Assembly (NCBI GenBank): GCA_022577435.1
Contig: JAKOON010000060.1
Coordinates: 1,043,130 to 1,107,129 of the forward strand
DNA: 64,000 bases
Origin: Embiotoca jacksoni
Lineage: Eukaryota > Chordata > Actinopteri > Embiotocidae
Reading direction: 5' to 3'
The notes under the pieces were generated by a model that saw nothing but the letters and a program-made list of their open reading frames with translations, was not told where the DNA came from and ran no database searches. The position numbers and the translations under genes are program-made. Below are positions 18,144 through 31,758 of the stretch, one piece after another (within the stretch, counting starts at the first letter, position 1; each line of letters starts with the position of its first letter).

Positions 18144-21100
18144 ATGGCGGCCGTCCTCCTGCAGGCTCTGGAGCGGACGGAGCTGAACAAACTCCCGAAA
18201 GGAGTCCAGAACAAGCTGGAGAGGTTCGTGGCGGAGCGGCAGGCTGCGAGCGAGGCGCTGCACACGCAGCACGAGCGGCTCAAAGCCGACAGCGGTGGGT
18301 CGCTTCACACCACACAACACCGGCGAGCAGGTCGGGGAACAACGGGGAGATGAGCGCCGTGCCCTGCTCCACCCGCCGTGCCCTGCTCCACTACACCACC
18401 GCACTGTTCTGGTTGATTCGGTAGAAACAGGTGGAGGTGATCCGCGACGCTTACAACTGCCCGCTAACGTTAGCCACACTGTCAAGCTAAAGCTAACACT
18501 GGCGGAAGAGAGTTGTAGCAACACTGAAACGTAACATGTTACACATGCTGCACATGTTACACATGTGTAACATGTGTAACATGTGCAACATGTGTAACAT
18601 GTTAGCTCTGCTGCTGCTGTGTGGTGAATTAGTGCCGAAACGAAGAACAATTCCCAAATATTTCATGAAAGTCTTGTAAGGTCTGTGTTATATTTCCATA
18701 TTCGCTAGTAACCGATGAAACATTATTTTACAATCTATTCAATTGAAGTTTTGGCACGACATTTTCTAAATAAATGATGCTCTTCAAAGCAGCACAACAA
18801 AAATGACATATTTATTGCAGTAATTCTGAATTCAAGAAACATTCACGATAATTAAACTCACTTCATTGACGATTGCCAACTTTTGCTGGTTGAGAAGAAA
18901 CATTTCAGTGGTCGTCAATAATGTTAAAAACCTACACTTTATGAGCTATAAATATGCATTACATAGTGACAAAACCTTCTGTTTATGAGATCTGAAAATG
19001 CACCGTATTGACCGCAACACACATTAAGTTGAAGTGTATGTCTTTGTGCACATTAAAATGCCTGTTTACAGAGCTGAGTAGCACCTACTGATAAAATCGG
19101 TGGCTCTCTTTCAACAGACAGTATTGGAATGTAGTAAACTATACATGTCTGTTTGATGCAGTTAATATGATGGATGTTTTGTGTGTTCATGTATTAATGC
19201 ATTCCTGTTGAATGTTGCACCCCTACAGAGCAGCAGTACTTTGACATTGAGAAGAGGCTGGCAGAGAGTCAGGAGCAGATCCTGACTGCCACCAGAGACC
19301 TGCAGACTCTTAAGGAGGAAAATATAAAACTTCGTGAGTTTTTCCACACACAATCTTCTCACACACATTTTCATATCTTTAGTTTTTATGTAATTTAAGG
19401 TGGTTAGTGTTATAATTGCAAATTCAGACCATTAAAGCATAATACCGTGTTAGATGTAGTCATATCAGTTTTTTTTACCCTGTAACAACACATATCATCA
19501 TGCTGTGTGATGTATAGATTACCACAGAGCAAAGTAGCAGTTCAGTAATTGTTTCATGTGTTTTGTAAATAACTGTGACGCAGAAAAATAGAGACAGACT
19601 GCTCAAGTATCATGTTTAAATGTTTCAGAAAGCTCACTGAAAAACACACATACCGAAACACAGTGCCAAAAGCAATGTATGCATCTTTTTTAAGTTTGAC
19701 ACCGATGCAGTTGTCATTTTATCATCCAGCAAACACTTTGTTTAAATACACTAACAGATTTAATTGCGCCCATATGTGCACCGATGGGCGTGTTGGTCTT
19801 TTAATGAGGTGTCGTCTTCTATTGTTGGAGCTTTACTTTGAGGCAGAAAGGTATTGACCAACAAAAACCTGGCCTTAAGCCAGTGGAACAGTATTTTACT
19901 GTTACTTTAAGGATTTGTTATTAAAATAGTAATATGCAGTAACGTAGGCATGCGCGCAACACACATACACTCCACTTGTTACACACACAGGGAAACACAC
20001 AAACATGCAAAAGATTCAAAATGAAGAGATTACATTGTAAAAGATTATTATTTTGTACCTGAGCAGATCTGTTTCCTCTGCAGAGAAGCATTCTTTCATA
20101 ATACTTGGCAAATCTGCCGTCATGGGTAATACAAGGGAATAGAGGTTACAGTCTTGTTTTTTTTTTTTTTTCATGTTACACCCAAAACACACTTTAGATT
20201 AATAGGGCACTAAATGTAATTCCTTTCGCTCAGATTATCCACTGTTAAACTAGAAAAAGTGGATTTGAACACGTTCTTAAATGTACTTACACCATGCGTT
20301 TCAGACTGTGTGTTTAGATCTGTAAAATAGAACCCATTGAGTTATGGTTTTCAGAGGAGACTGTTCCCACAGTGTCACCTGATTTGGATCTACTAATGAA
20401 TCCTAATAGTTTCATTTCAATTCCAATTTGCTGTGACTTTTGGCTGCTACCAAAGTTTGGTTTAAAAGCACATGGAGTCTGTAACTATAAAGTTTTAATG
20501 TAATGTTTATGTTTGAGCACAGTGACTTGCTCTGCTTCCTATTTTCTTGGTCTCCTGGAACATCTTCATGCTTCTCTCTGTGCAGATGAGGAGCTGAGCA
20601 CTCTAAAGGGAATAGAGGGAGAGACCACTGAAGACAAACCCCCGCAACAGGTAAACAAACCCATTCTGGCTGGATATTAGCACTGATCTCCCTCAACTGA
20701 TTCTTGATGTTACAGCTGTAGCTACTGAATATCAGTGTGGTTTTCTCAAATTGTAAACACATTTCACGTGATGCTGCTCTAACTAATCTTTTCCATACAC
20801 ATAACATTTGGCATCGATGCAAAGTTTATTCTAAATATTAATAGGATTATATTTTGTATCCAGTCAAAATACCCATGTACCTCATTAGCCCATACACTTT
20901 GAAGTGACTTCTCTGAAATGTAGGTTGTGTTAAAGAGATTCTCTGATCAGTGTAGAGGTTAAATTATCAATCATAATTTGTGCTATAAAAATTAGACCTT
21001 TTATTATGCATAAACAAACCTCTGGAATTATGGTTCCGACTCAATTTATAGCCAATTATATTAGTGTTTCCAGCGTAAAATGATGGTTAAAAGACCCCCG

Positions 21101-23874
21101 CCAGTGAAATGTGGTGTCATTATGTGCTAGATGTCATATGAGTATAGAGCAGTCAACTGCATGGCTCAGTATGTCGGTTTTGGGAGTGCAGTGACATTCT
21201 GACAGCCACAAAAAGGGTTTAATACATCACATACCTAAAAAAACAATTCTGTTAACTTGCGTGGTGGAGCCTTCCATATCACCAAGCTGATGGCAAGCAG
21301 CGGAGGGGTGGGCGGAGATGGAGGATTGGACTATTTCCATATTCATAAATCTGTGTGTACTGAATGAAGGTGTACAGTTAGATCTAAGTCACTTAAATGC
21401 ACTGGGGGATTTTTTTTTTTTTTTTTTACTTGGATAAAATAAATTCTAAATATGTAATTTTGATGACCAAAGATGGGATTTCAGCAGTTTGATTAATGCC
21501 AGGAGGGGGACTGTGAGTAATGCCATTTGTGTCTATTTGTGAATGTGGCTGCAGCAGACCAAGGCCAAGTATGAGATTGAGGCAGAGAAGAGAGAGCTGG
21601 CGAGGCTGCTGGAGAAGAGAACGCAGGAGGTGGAAAATCTGACGGGTAAGATATCAGGTGTATGCACAGAAACAAGATGCATATCTGGATACATAAGGGC
21701 TTTAATACTGCATCTTCGGTTCCCATGCACTAATTTCCTGGTCCTTTTGTAGGCATCTGGTCATCTGACAGCAAGTCTTTTCTTTTTCTGGTCTATGTTT
21801 GTGAATTTTGTGTGTTTGCAGAGGATGTGAAGCGTCTGAATGAGAAGCTGACAGACACCAACAAAGTCAAAGTGGAGCTGCAGTTAAAACTGGACGACAT
21901 ACAGTCGTCTGCTGCTTCTGTACAGGTACATCCAGATTTAATGAAACCACTACAGCTCAGTGGTAAACCTGATGGATGTTGACGTGCCTTACAATGTAGT
22001 TAGTCACTCAGAACTCCTGATTGTGAAGAAATGAGTTTGGCTGTTATTGTATGTTGTAGCACCGGGAGAAGCGCATGGAGCAAGAGAAAGAGCTCCTGGA
22101 GAAGAAGATCGAGTGGTTCACTGCAGAACTGAAGACCAAAACTGAAGAATTGCTGAACACCAACAGGGAGAAAGGCAAAGAGATACTGGAGCTGCAGGGT
22201 GGTCTGAACAACAGCAAGGAGCAGGTAACACACGAACAGCATACACATAGGGAAAAATGCAAGAGTTAATCTGGTTGTGTCATAAATACATAAAGATACC
22301 AATGGTATCCTAATCAGCCTCCATCCCCTCCATTGTATGACCAGTGGTTGCTAAATTAAGGGTTACGTTACTGTTCTATCCACAGCACTCATGTCTTCTG
22401 TAATATTTATTGAACAGGTGACCAGACTGGAGAGGCAGCTCACCTCTCTGAAGCAAACCAGTGAAAGCCAGAATAGAAGAGCCGAAGACCTCAACAACAA
22501 GCTGAAGCAGGTAATGTAGAGTGACACTGTTTTCCTCCGCCAACCATTTCATGGGATGTTTCTTTATATGACTATTTTCTACATTGTAAAACAAAACTGG
22601 AGACATCCAAACTATGAAACACTATAAAGGACAAATATGTAGTAAACAAAACAATAACTTCCTCAAAGTAGCCATTTATTACCTTGTTGACAGCTTTGCA
22701 CACTTTTGATAATATGATACCATCTTCATGAGGCGGTCACCTGGAATGACTTTCAATTAACAGATGAGCCTTGTGAACAATCATCTGATGGATTTTCAGT
22801 CAGTCTAAAGCTCTGAGGTGCCGCAAGGCTTTTCACTGCTGCTGCTGCTGCTTAGATATATCTTAGACAAAATGTAGCTCGTTAGTTCTCTTTCCGTTTA
22901 CATTCAGCATGTCTGCATGTGTGGATGATGGATGTAGAGGACTAAAAATGAGGTGTGATTGGACAGACTTGGGACTAGCCTTCTTCCAAGTCATTAGGAA
23001 CACTAAGTTAGTGCTGATTTTATTTTAAGAAAGCACCTCAACAGGTGCCATAGAAACACACTTTGCGCTGTTTGCATTCATTTTAGATTTTTTTTGTGTG
23101 TTTCCAGTGGAATTAAAAGTAGCATGTATTGAACTTAATATGTACAAGACTTTGTCTTATTTAGAGTAAAGCAATTGTTTTATTGACCAAATGATGGACT
23201 AATTAATAATGAAATTAATTGACTGATAGATAAATGATAATATGAATAAGTATGTATGCATACAGGAAGTGTTGATATTCATAGTGTATGTGGTCTGCAT
23301 GTTTCTGCAGGCCAAAGATGAGCAGAGTGCTATGGAGGAGAAATACCGCAATGAGCTCAACGCTCATGTCAAGTTGTCTTCACTCTACAAGGTGAGAATC
23401 ACTGCAAAGTACACAATACATTTAGAAGTGATTTGGGGGCATTTTCCATATGAGCTGTTATCTTTGCGTTGGAGTATCATGTTATTCCTTTCACCTAATC
23501 AGTATGTAACATCTTTTTCCTCGCTGCAGGGGGCAGCGACAGACATGGAGACCAAGAACCAAGAACTCAACAGAGCAGTGGAGGAGCTCAGCAAGCTGGT
23601 GAAAGACACAGGCGAAGGTACAGTTTTTAAGTAAAAAAAAAAAAGGCCCCATTTTTGCATGTTAAGTGTAGCTTTCCATATGCTTAGTGTCCCTGATGAC
23701 CTGTATGTGAATGATGTCACTGTCTTTGCAGCCAGTAAAGTTCTAGAGAAGAAGGTGTCTGAGGGTGAAGGGCTGAAGATGCGGCTGGAGGCGGAGCTTA
23801 GAGAGAAGCTCAAGAAGATGGAAAAGGAGCTTGAAAATGCTACAATGAAGGCTTCAGGCAAACAGTGCTGTAAG

Positions 23875-23947
<73 letters not shown>

Positions 23948-26900
23948 ACACATACATTCAAGATGTTTTATGTCATACTTTTATACCTATGCCTGTCCTG
24001 TCTAAAAAAATGTCTTTACACGTCCCTACCACCTTTACTCACGTGTGTGTGCTCGGTTTCAGGTGTGCCGTCTCTGAATGAAGAACAGTTGGACTCCATG
24101 TGTCCGTCAGCAGCTGCCATCGCTGCAATTGTCAAGCCTGGCATGAAGTTCTTTGATGTGAGTTTAATGGGGTTTACCATGATCGAAAACCCCATGTCAG
24201 TGAGAACAAGTTTCATAGTATCAGAGCACTTTATCAGGAACACCATTACACCAGCTTATTCATGCTATTATCCAATCAGCCAATCATTTGGCAACACCGC
24301 AACGCATAAAATGCTGCAGATACAAGTCAGGAGCTTCAGTTAATGTTCCAATCAAACTCCTGAAGTAGGAAAATATGTCCCTGATAGGCTGTTTTGAGTA
24401 TTTTTGAACCACTGCATTCTTGGAATTTTCTACACGACAGTCTCTGAATTTGTTCAAAAGGATGAAAAAAAAATAAAAGAGAAACATCTGGTGAAACACC
24501 TTGTTGAGGACTCGGGTCAGAGGGGAACAACCAGACTGGGTGGAGCTGACGGAAAGAAAAATATGAATTGTAAGCAGACCAGCAGCTCAGAACACACGAC
24601 ACATCCAACCCTGAGGTGGATGAGCTACAACTACAGGAGCAGTCCTGTCAACTCCTGTCAGCCAGTAATAAATAAATCAGATAAGAAAGCTGAGGCTGCA
24701 GGTGGCGCCGGCTCACCTAAACTGGACCGTTTAAGTCTAACAAAATGTAGCCTGGTCTGTTGAAACTCCTTTTCCGCTGAAGCTGCAGATGGCAGGCTCA
24801 CCATTTGTCAGCAACATTAAACCATGACCCAACCTGCCTTATGTTAACGGTCCTGTCTGCTGGTGGTGTAATGGTACCAGGTACTATCCTCAGATTTTAC
24901 CCAATGGAACACCAGAAACAGAGAGTTGAGTCTATCTGAGCTGGTACTGTGAGTAAAAAGGGCTTTTGTGGGATTGTAATCGACATATTACAAGTTTTTA
25001 GGTACATTCAAAGAAGCTGCTACTTTTTGTTAGTTATGAAAGGCAACTTGCTGTGAATTGGAACTTATCCAGTATTTGCAATTATCCACTGTGTACAATT
25101 TTGCTTTCTGCAACCTGTTAATTCCCTTCAACAGAATTTTTTTTTCAATCTAATTGCTTGTTTAGCGAGTACTAATTCTTCCTCTGCTGTCTTTGTTTGT
25201 AGCTGTACAACGCATACGCCGAGTGTCAGACCCATCTTCAGCTGGAGAAGCAGGAGACCCGGAGAGTGAGCAGGGTACTGGATGAGATCGTCCAGGAGGT
25301 GGAGTCCAAAGCGCCTGTCCTCAGACGTCAGAGGGAGGAGTACGAGAGCATGCAGAGGTCCATGGCCTCCCTGTGCAACAAGCTGGAACAGGCTCGGATG
25401 GTGTGGCAGTTTGAAAAATGCATTTAGTCACTTTTTAATGTCTTGTTATGTTATGTGTGACTAATGTTGTTAACTTCTTTGCAATTAGGAAATCTACAGT
25501 TTACAGAAAGAGAAAGAGGAGGTCAAGCAGCGCTGTGAAGCTCTGGACAGAGACAAAGTGAGGGCGGACAGACAGCTGGAGGACACATCAGCGCAGGTAT
25601 ACCAGTACATCCTGTAATACAAACTGCCAGAGAAAGCCAGGTTTTCTATGCTGATGGTATTTATTACTGCAGAAATCGGTTTTATGTGATGAATTCTAGT
25701 TCATCCAATAGTAATGATCCAAACCCAGAATAAAGGTGGAGATGCTTTCACTGATTAATGTGTCCTTCGTCCAGGTGTGTGCTCTTCTGGTGGAGCTGGA
25801 GGAAGCCAGAGGGAATCAGGTGACCAAGGATGACAGCAGCTCCGCCGACATCACCAGCACCTCTGAGGTCATCAGCCTTCGCCAGCTCTCCTTCCGCAAC
25901 GTGGAGGAGCTGCAGAGGCAGAACCAAAGCCTGCTGAGGAGGCTGAGGGAACTGGAGGAGGAGAAGGACAGACGGCAGAGCCACTTAACATCAGCACGGT
26001 AACAAAGGCTGTCATTCACTTCTATTTACCTCTATAACAACTTGGACTGCTAGTTGACACTTAACAAGTGATGTCCAATCTGAGCCACAGTGCCGTAACA
26101 CTGGACTCCAAATACGACTGGTAGAGCTGCTGAGTTACAGTTGCATCAAGTAAGAGAGTTAAGGAGCAAAGGAAAATAAAATGTATTCTTTATTTTTCTG
26201 TTAATGGGATGCAGAGAAAGGAAGAATTGAATTAGTTTCGTAAGTGTAAAGTGTAACTACATTCAGTGTTTATGTCAGCTAGTTTGTACTGAGCAGGGCT
26301 AAATCATTTTGATTCCATCCAAATGTAAAATAGAAAATTACAAGGCAATTAGCCAAACACATTTGTGATTTTACCAACCCCCCCCCCCCCCCCCAGTAAA
26401 CAGATTTTTTTTTTTTAATTAAATTCCTAATTAAATGTTGTGAATTTTTTTTAATTTGTATTGATTAATTGACAGTCCAAAAAATAAATAAGGAAATATT
26501 TGTGTCATACCTTTATAATACGCACATTGCACTAAATGTTTCGACAACAAACAACAAATGAATTATAGATATTAATAATACATTACTGACCAAGGTTTTT
26601 ACATATCATCGTTTTCAGTAAATCAGATGCAACAACCAATGACATCTTACCAGAAGTTCTAATATTGTGATTGATAAGAATTTTTTTTAGCAAATTTAAG
26701 ACAAAGCAAAGCACTAATGAGCAAAGGACCTTTATGAAATGTCTTTGTCTGAGTTTTCAGCTTTATATCTCTGGTTCCTTCCAGTATGTCAGAGTTGGAG
26801 TCCAGTGTGGATAAACTGAAGAAGGAGGTGGAGCAGCTGAAGGAGCAGAGGAACCAGCAGAAACAGCTGGCCGACTCCAGCGCCAGGCAGAGAGACATGT

Positions 26901-29900
26901 ACAAGGCGCTGCTGACCCAGAGCACCGGCTTCAGCCTCCCACCTCAAGGTGACACTACAGCACCGACGTATGAGGAACCTTTACGGTGTCTGTGGGTGGA
27001 CGCGGTCAGATCAACTTGTCTTGTGTGTCTTCAGGTCAAGACTCGTCTTCCCACCCGGCACCCGTTCGCCCTTCAGTCCCTGCGACTCGCTCTACTCCTC
27101 AGAGAGCTGCTGCTGCCGAGTCAGCACAGACGGCTCAGACGAAAGCTGCTTTAAAACAGGTGCACACAAACATGTCAACCTCCTCATTTCTCCTCGTCTT
27201 AATGTGAAATGGGGGTTGGGAATGAATTCTGAGTGGATGTGTATCTGTGTATTCGCAGCTCAACGACGCCTTCACTCTGTATAAGAAGGAGAAGGCAGAG
27301 AACGACCGGCTGCTGAACGATACGAACGACCGACTGCAGAGGCAGCTGGCAGACCTCTGCTCCAGCCAGGCCAAGCAGACCTCTCAGCTGGAGTTCAGCA
27401 GCAAGAGGTGTGTTTTAAACTATTAAAGCGAATATATCACAGATATGTTTGGTGAACGTTTTTTGGCTTTTTCTTCCCCTTTGTAAACAAGCATGTGATC
27501 AAAGTTTCAAATGAAAAGTCCTCTCACACTTCATGCATAGTCCAACCAAATACTAGGTTTTGAACTTATGTTCCACTCTGAGGTCTGTGTGCTACTGTCC
27601 TTTGTGTCCCTGCGATCACCAGGTACGAGATGCTCCAGGAGACCGTCGCAGCCTACCGCAGAGAGATCCCGGCCTTGCAGGAGAGGAACCAAAAAATGGC
27701 GGCAACAACTCAGCGACACGAGCACATCATCCACACGATGAGCCAGGACCTGAGACAGGCTAACGAGAAACTGGCACTAGAAGAGGTGAGGAAGAAGAGC
27801 TACGGGGACAGAGACTACCAGAGAGAAAGAAAGAACCACAGTATTGCTGAGAACCTTACAATTTGAAATGTTTATATATTTCTGTATATAATGGCTGCCT
27901 ATTATTGTCATACTGGAAATTAAGTTTGAACATAGGCAGTTTCCACTTTCATCATCCAACCAGGCTTTTCTGTAGGTTTCTGGAGGGCTCATATCCTGTG
28001 GTGGGTGGTGTTCAGTTATTTGATTAAAAAACTGTGCAGTTTAACATCATTTTGGACTTCAATATTTATTTGGATAATGAACGGTGTGCCATTAGAATAA
28101 TAATCAAAAAAAACATTGGTAAAACAAAGCTCATAGAAAATGGATTTGAACTGCACTTTTTCATATCTTTCCAAAGTCAGTGTTTATCCAACAACCATTT
28201 ATTTTTAATCTTTTTCATACTCTTATCAGTCTGCTTCTTTATCAATTCTCTTGTTGGTTGTTTTTCATTTCTAAAGATATTATTTTTGAAAATAGGAATA
28301 AATCCAGAGCAGGATTACTATAAGGTAGGTAGGTAGTTACTTTATTAATCCCCAAGGGGAAACTTTAAATTGTATAAATTAATATTTTTAAAATTACAAA
28401 ATGTTTTTACGTTAGCAACAGGAATTTTTACAACAGCAAAGTCACTATAAACTCAGCGATGTACCATCAATATTACTGACAAAGAAGTTTAAAAAGAATA
28501 GATGTAAGTTAGTGTCAGTCACTCCTCCTCCTCTGTTCTACCTGCAGCAGAGGGAGGAGGGCCTGGTTTGAGAAAGGGACCAAACAAATTCACACATTTC
28601 TTTTTGGTTTACCTTTATAAAACATTTTGTTCTCTTTTCTGTTTACGTCTCAGTTGTAACCTATATTTTCTTTTCCCACTGTGTCTGCAGGTGCGCGTGG
28701 AGAACTTGACTAAAGAGAGAGACATGTTACGGCAGGCAGAGAGTCGACTCAATCGTGAGAAGGAAGCCATGCTGGCTGAGCAACGTAACCAGAACCTGCT
28801 GCTCAGCAACCTCAAAACCATACAGGTACCTTATCGTACCGACACGTTTTAAAGGAAACATTCTGCCTTTTGTGATTTTTCTGTCACCTGGACACTGTTG
28901 AGATGTCACAAGTCTGTGTTTTACACGTTTAAAGGTGCAAAAAGTGATGTGGATGTATGTAAAAATGTCCAGGCTGTCTGTGCAGATCACCTCGTTTGCA
29001 GTGTCACCTCTGATTCTTGCAGCACATGTACTCAAACAGCCGTCCGTCTCATAGCAGTTGTTTTTAAGGTCGTTCAGTGGCTTGTTGCCGTTCTCCACTC
29101 AGATGTTGACAGTGGTGGATGTATTTGAGCCGATAAGGAGTAAAAAGGGAAATTCTACTATTATTTATTTTTGCAGAAGTCTGCCAAAGCACAGCTTTCG
29201 GGAGGCTGTGAAATCACAACAGTTTTACTTTAATGTCTTGTTTGTTGCATTAAGTGAAATCTGCTCCTTTGAGTCCCAATGAAGTGATGAAATCCCCTGA
29301 ACTTAAACCAGAGAATAAGATTCACTTACATGTAGAGTCACAACTTTGCTATATGTCCATCAGCTTGTTACTTTGTCGTTCAAATAAACGCTATCAGTCA
29401 AACCATATATACAAGGTAAAATGGATTTCCTCTCCTGAGATTTTTCTCTCCCTCCTTTTGTCTCCTGATTGTGAACTATACATCTAGTTGACTATGGAGC
29501 GCACGGAGACGGACACCCGCCAGCGACTGAACAATAAAATAGAACAACTGGAGTCAGAACTGACTTCCATGAAGACCAGGATCAACCAGGAAGTCTCTCA
29601 AAGACATGCTCTGGGGCGCACTATGGACGTATGTAATGTAGTTGTGCATTTATCTACATAATGAATGGATGGATTAGACTAATTATGGTCTCAGTATAGT
29701 TTTTTCTGAGACATTTCACTTCCAGTCATCTTGTCTTGGTACTTCTCTTCTTCCTCCTCTCTAGGCTCAGTTGTTAGAAGCTAAGAAGCAGCTGGAGACC
29801 CAGAACACCCTGCAGCAGAAGACCAGGGAGCTGCTGCGTGGTTCTGAACAGCAGGTGGCGACGCTGAAAACCCAGCTGGCTTCTGCCACCTCCTCTGAGG

Positions 29901-31709
29901 CTGTTACCACCTCCAGCAACACAATCACCCCAGCTACCAGAGCTGCAGGCCTCCGAGCACAACTGAGAGGCAAGCAGCACTTCTGTTGACAGACACACAT
30001 ACTTACATAAAAAAATCTCATGCACAAAGGTCAACATGTAAAAGGTCAAGATTAATAATACTTTGACAGTGAGGCTTTTTTTCTTCTCTTGTCTTCCCCA
30101 GTACGCTCTCCAGTACCAGCAGCTTCCCAGCAGCCCAACCAATCAGAGCAGGAGTTCTCCGAGGTGAAAGGTCTCCTGCGTAGTGCTGAGGAACAGAGCA
30201 GCGAACTAGCCGAGCAGCTGAAGAATGCTAATGCTACCGTAGAGCAGTACAGAGCTGTGGTACTGACTCTGGAAGACAGTCTGAAGAAAGAGAAGGAGGT
30301 ATAACTCCCCGCCTTCATTCATGAACAACGTTCTCTGTTCCTCTCTTCTACCGACGCACACCTTAAACCGACCTGTCTCCTTTCTTCAGTCGCGTTCTCC
30401 TCTCGAGGTCCGGCTGAAGGAGTCAGACGAGGTACAGAAGGAGCTGGAGAAGAGGATTTTAGAGCTGGAGAAGATGAAGCAGCAGGAACAAGAGGAGAGG
30501 AGGAAGGCTGTGGACGCAGTGGAGAAACAAGTGAGCCTGTTACACCACGTTATAAACAATTAAAGGTTTTCTGGGCTAAATGCAATTTGAGTACTTCCCT
30601 TGGATAGCTGATGTGAAGCAGGGCAATATCAACATTTTATATCAATACTGTGATATGAGACTAGATAGCATCTCAGATTGTTGATATTGTAACATCTTGA
30701 CGAGGCATAAGTGTTATTATTTCCTGTTTCAAAGGCTGCATTACAGTAAAGTATTTTTTTTTTTTAAATTTAGCTAATGTTCTAGCTGCTCAAGTATTTG
30801 TTCTTACCCAGTCAGTTATTATATTCACATTACTGATCATTATTCATCAAAAATCTCATTGTATGCAGTTTTTGAGAGCACCACGTGGCTCGGTTAGCAA
30901 ATTGTCAGTGTGCTGCAGTTTCCTGCACACAGCTGTAGTACAGATGTAGACAAAAGTTGTTGTACGTTTATACCAAAAGAGGGAGTATTTCTTTAAGTGA
31001 GCGCCTCTGTTAGGTGTAAACAAAGGAAAGGCACACGGAAGACAGAAATATCTAATGATGTATTGCAATATCTGTCTTTTGAAATAATTTACACTGTCTT
31101 TATTCAAGTTTGCAATATAAACTTGATGACATTTACATGTTATTATATTCTATATACCCCGAACAGTAAAATAAGCCACTTTAAATGTATACAAGAAAAA
31201 GACAAAATCGTGAAACTGACAGAATCTTAAAAAAAAAATACCCAAATAGCGTTTTTTGGTCATGCTGCCCAGCAAAACTGAGTTATATAAATATGAATGT
31301 ATTGTCTCTACGTTTTAGACTGTTGGACTAAACAAAGCAATCTGAAGATGTAAACTTTGACTCTTAAGAAATTGAGACATTGGTGTTTCTCCCGGTTTTC
31401 TGACATGTTATTGACCAAATTTATTTGAAGAAACGCAAATAACTGAATTGATTTGGCATTTATCTGCTCAGGCACAATTAAACAGGAGAAATATTTAGCA
31501 TTTTCAATTAAATTACTTACTAAATTAGAAATACACTTTTGGTTCAAATGTCTGTAGTAATTTTTCCCTTCTGTTTTTGTCCAGGTGTTTGAGCTGCAGC
31601 GCAGTCTGAAGGCCAGCCAGATGGAGCAGCAGGAGGCACTGGAGAGGGCTGCTGGGGCCGTCACACTGGAGCAGAAGGCCATACAGGACAGCCGGCTGCA
31701 GGTGCAGTG

Positions 31710-31758
<49 letters not shown>

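Noticed and set aside
17898..18650. 250-codon open frame antisense to tpr exon 1
   Set aside because: It is the reverse strand of a GC-rich coding exon plus the CATGTTACA palindrome (Cys-Tyr-Thr repeats); no independent support.
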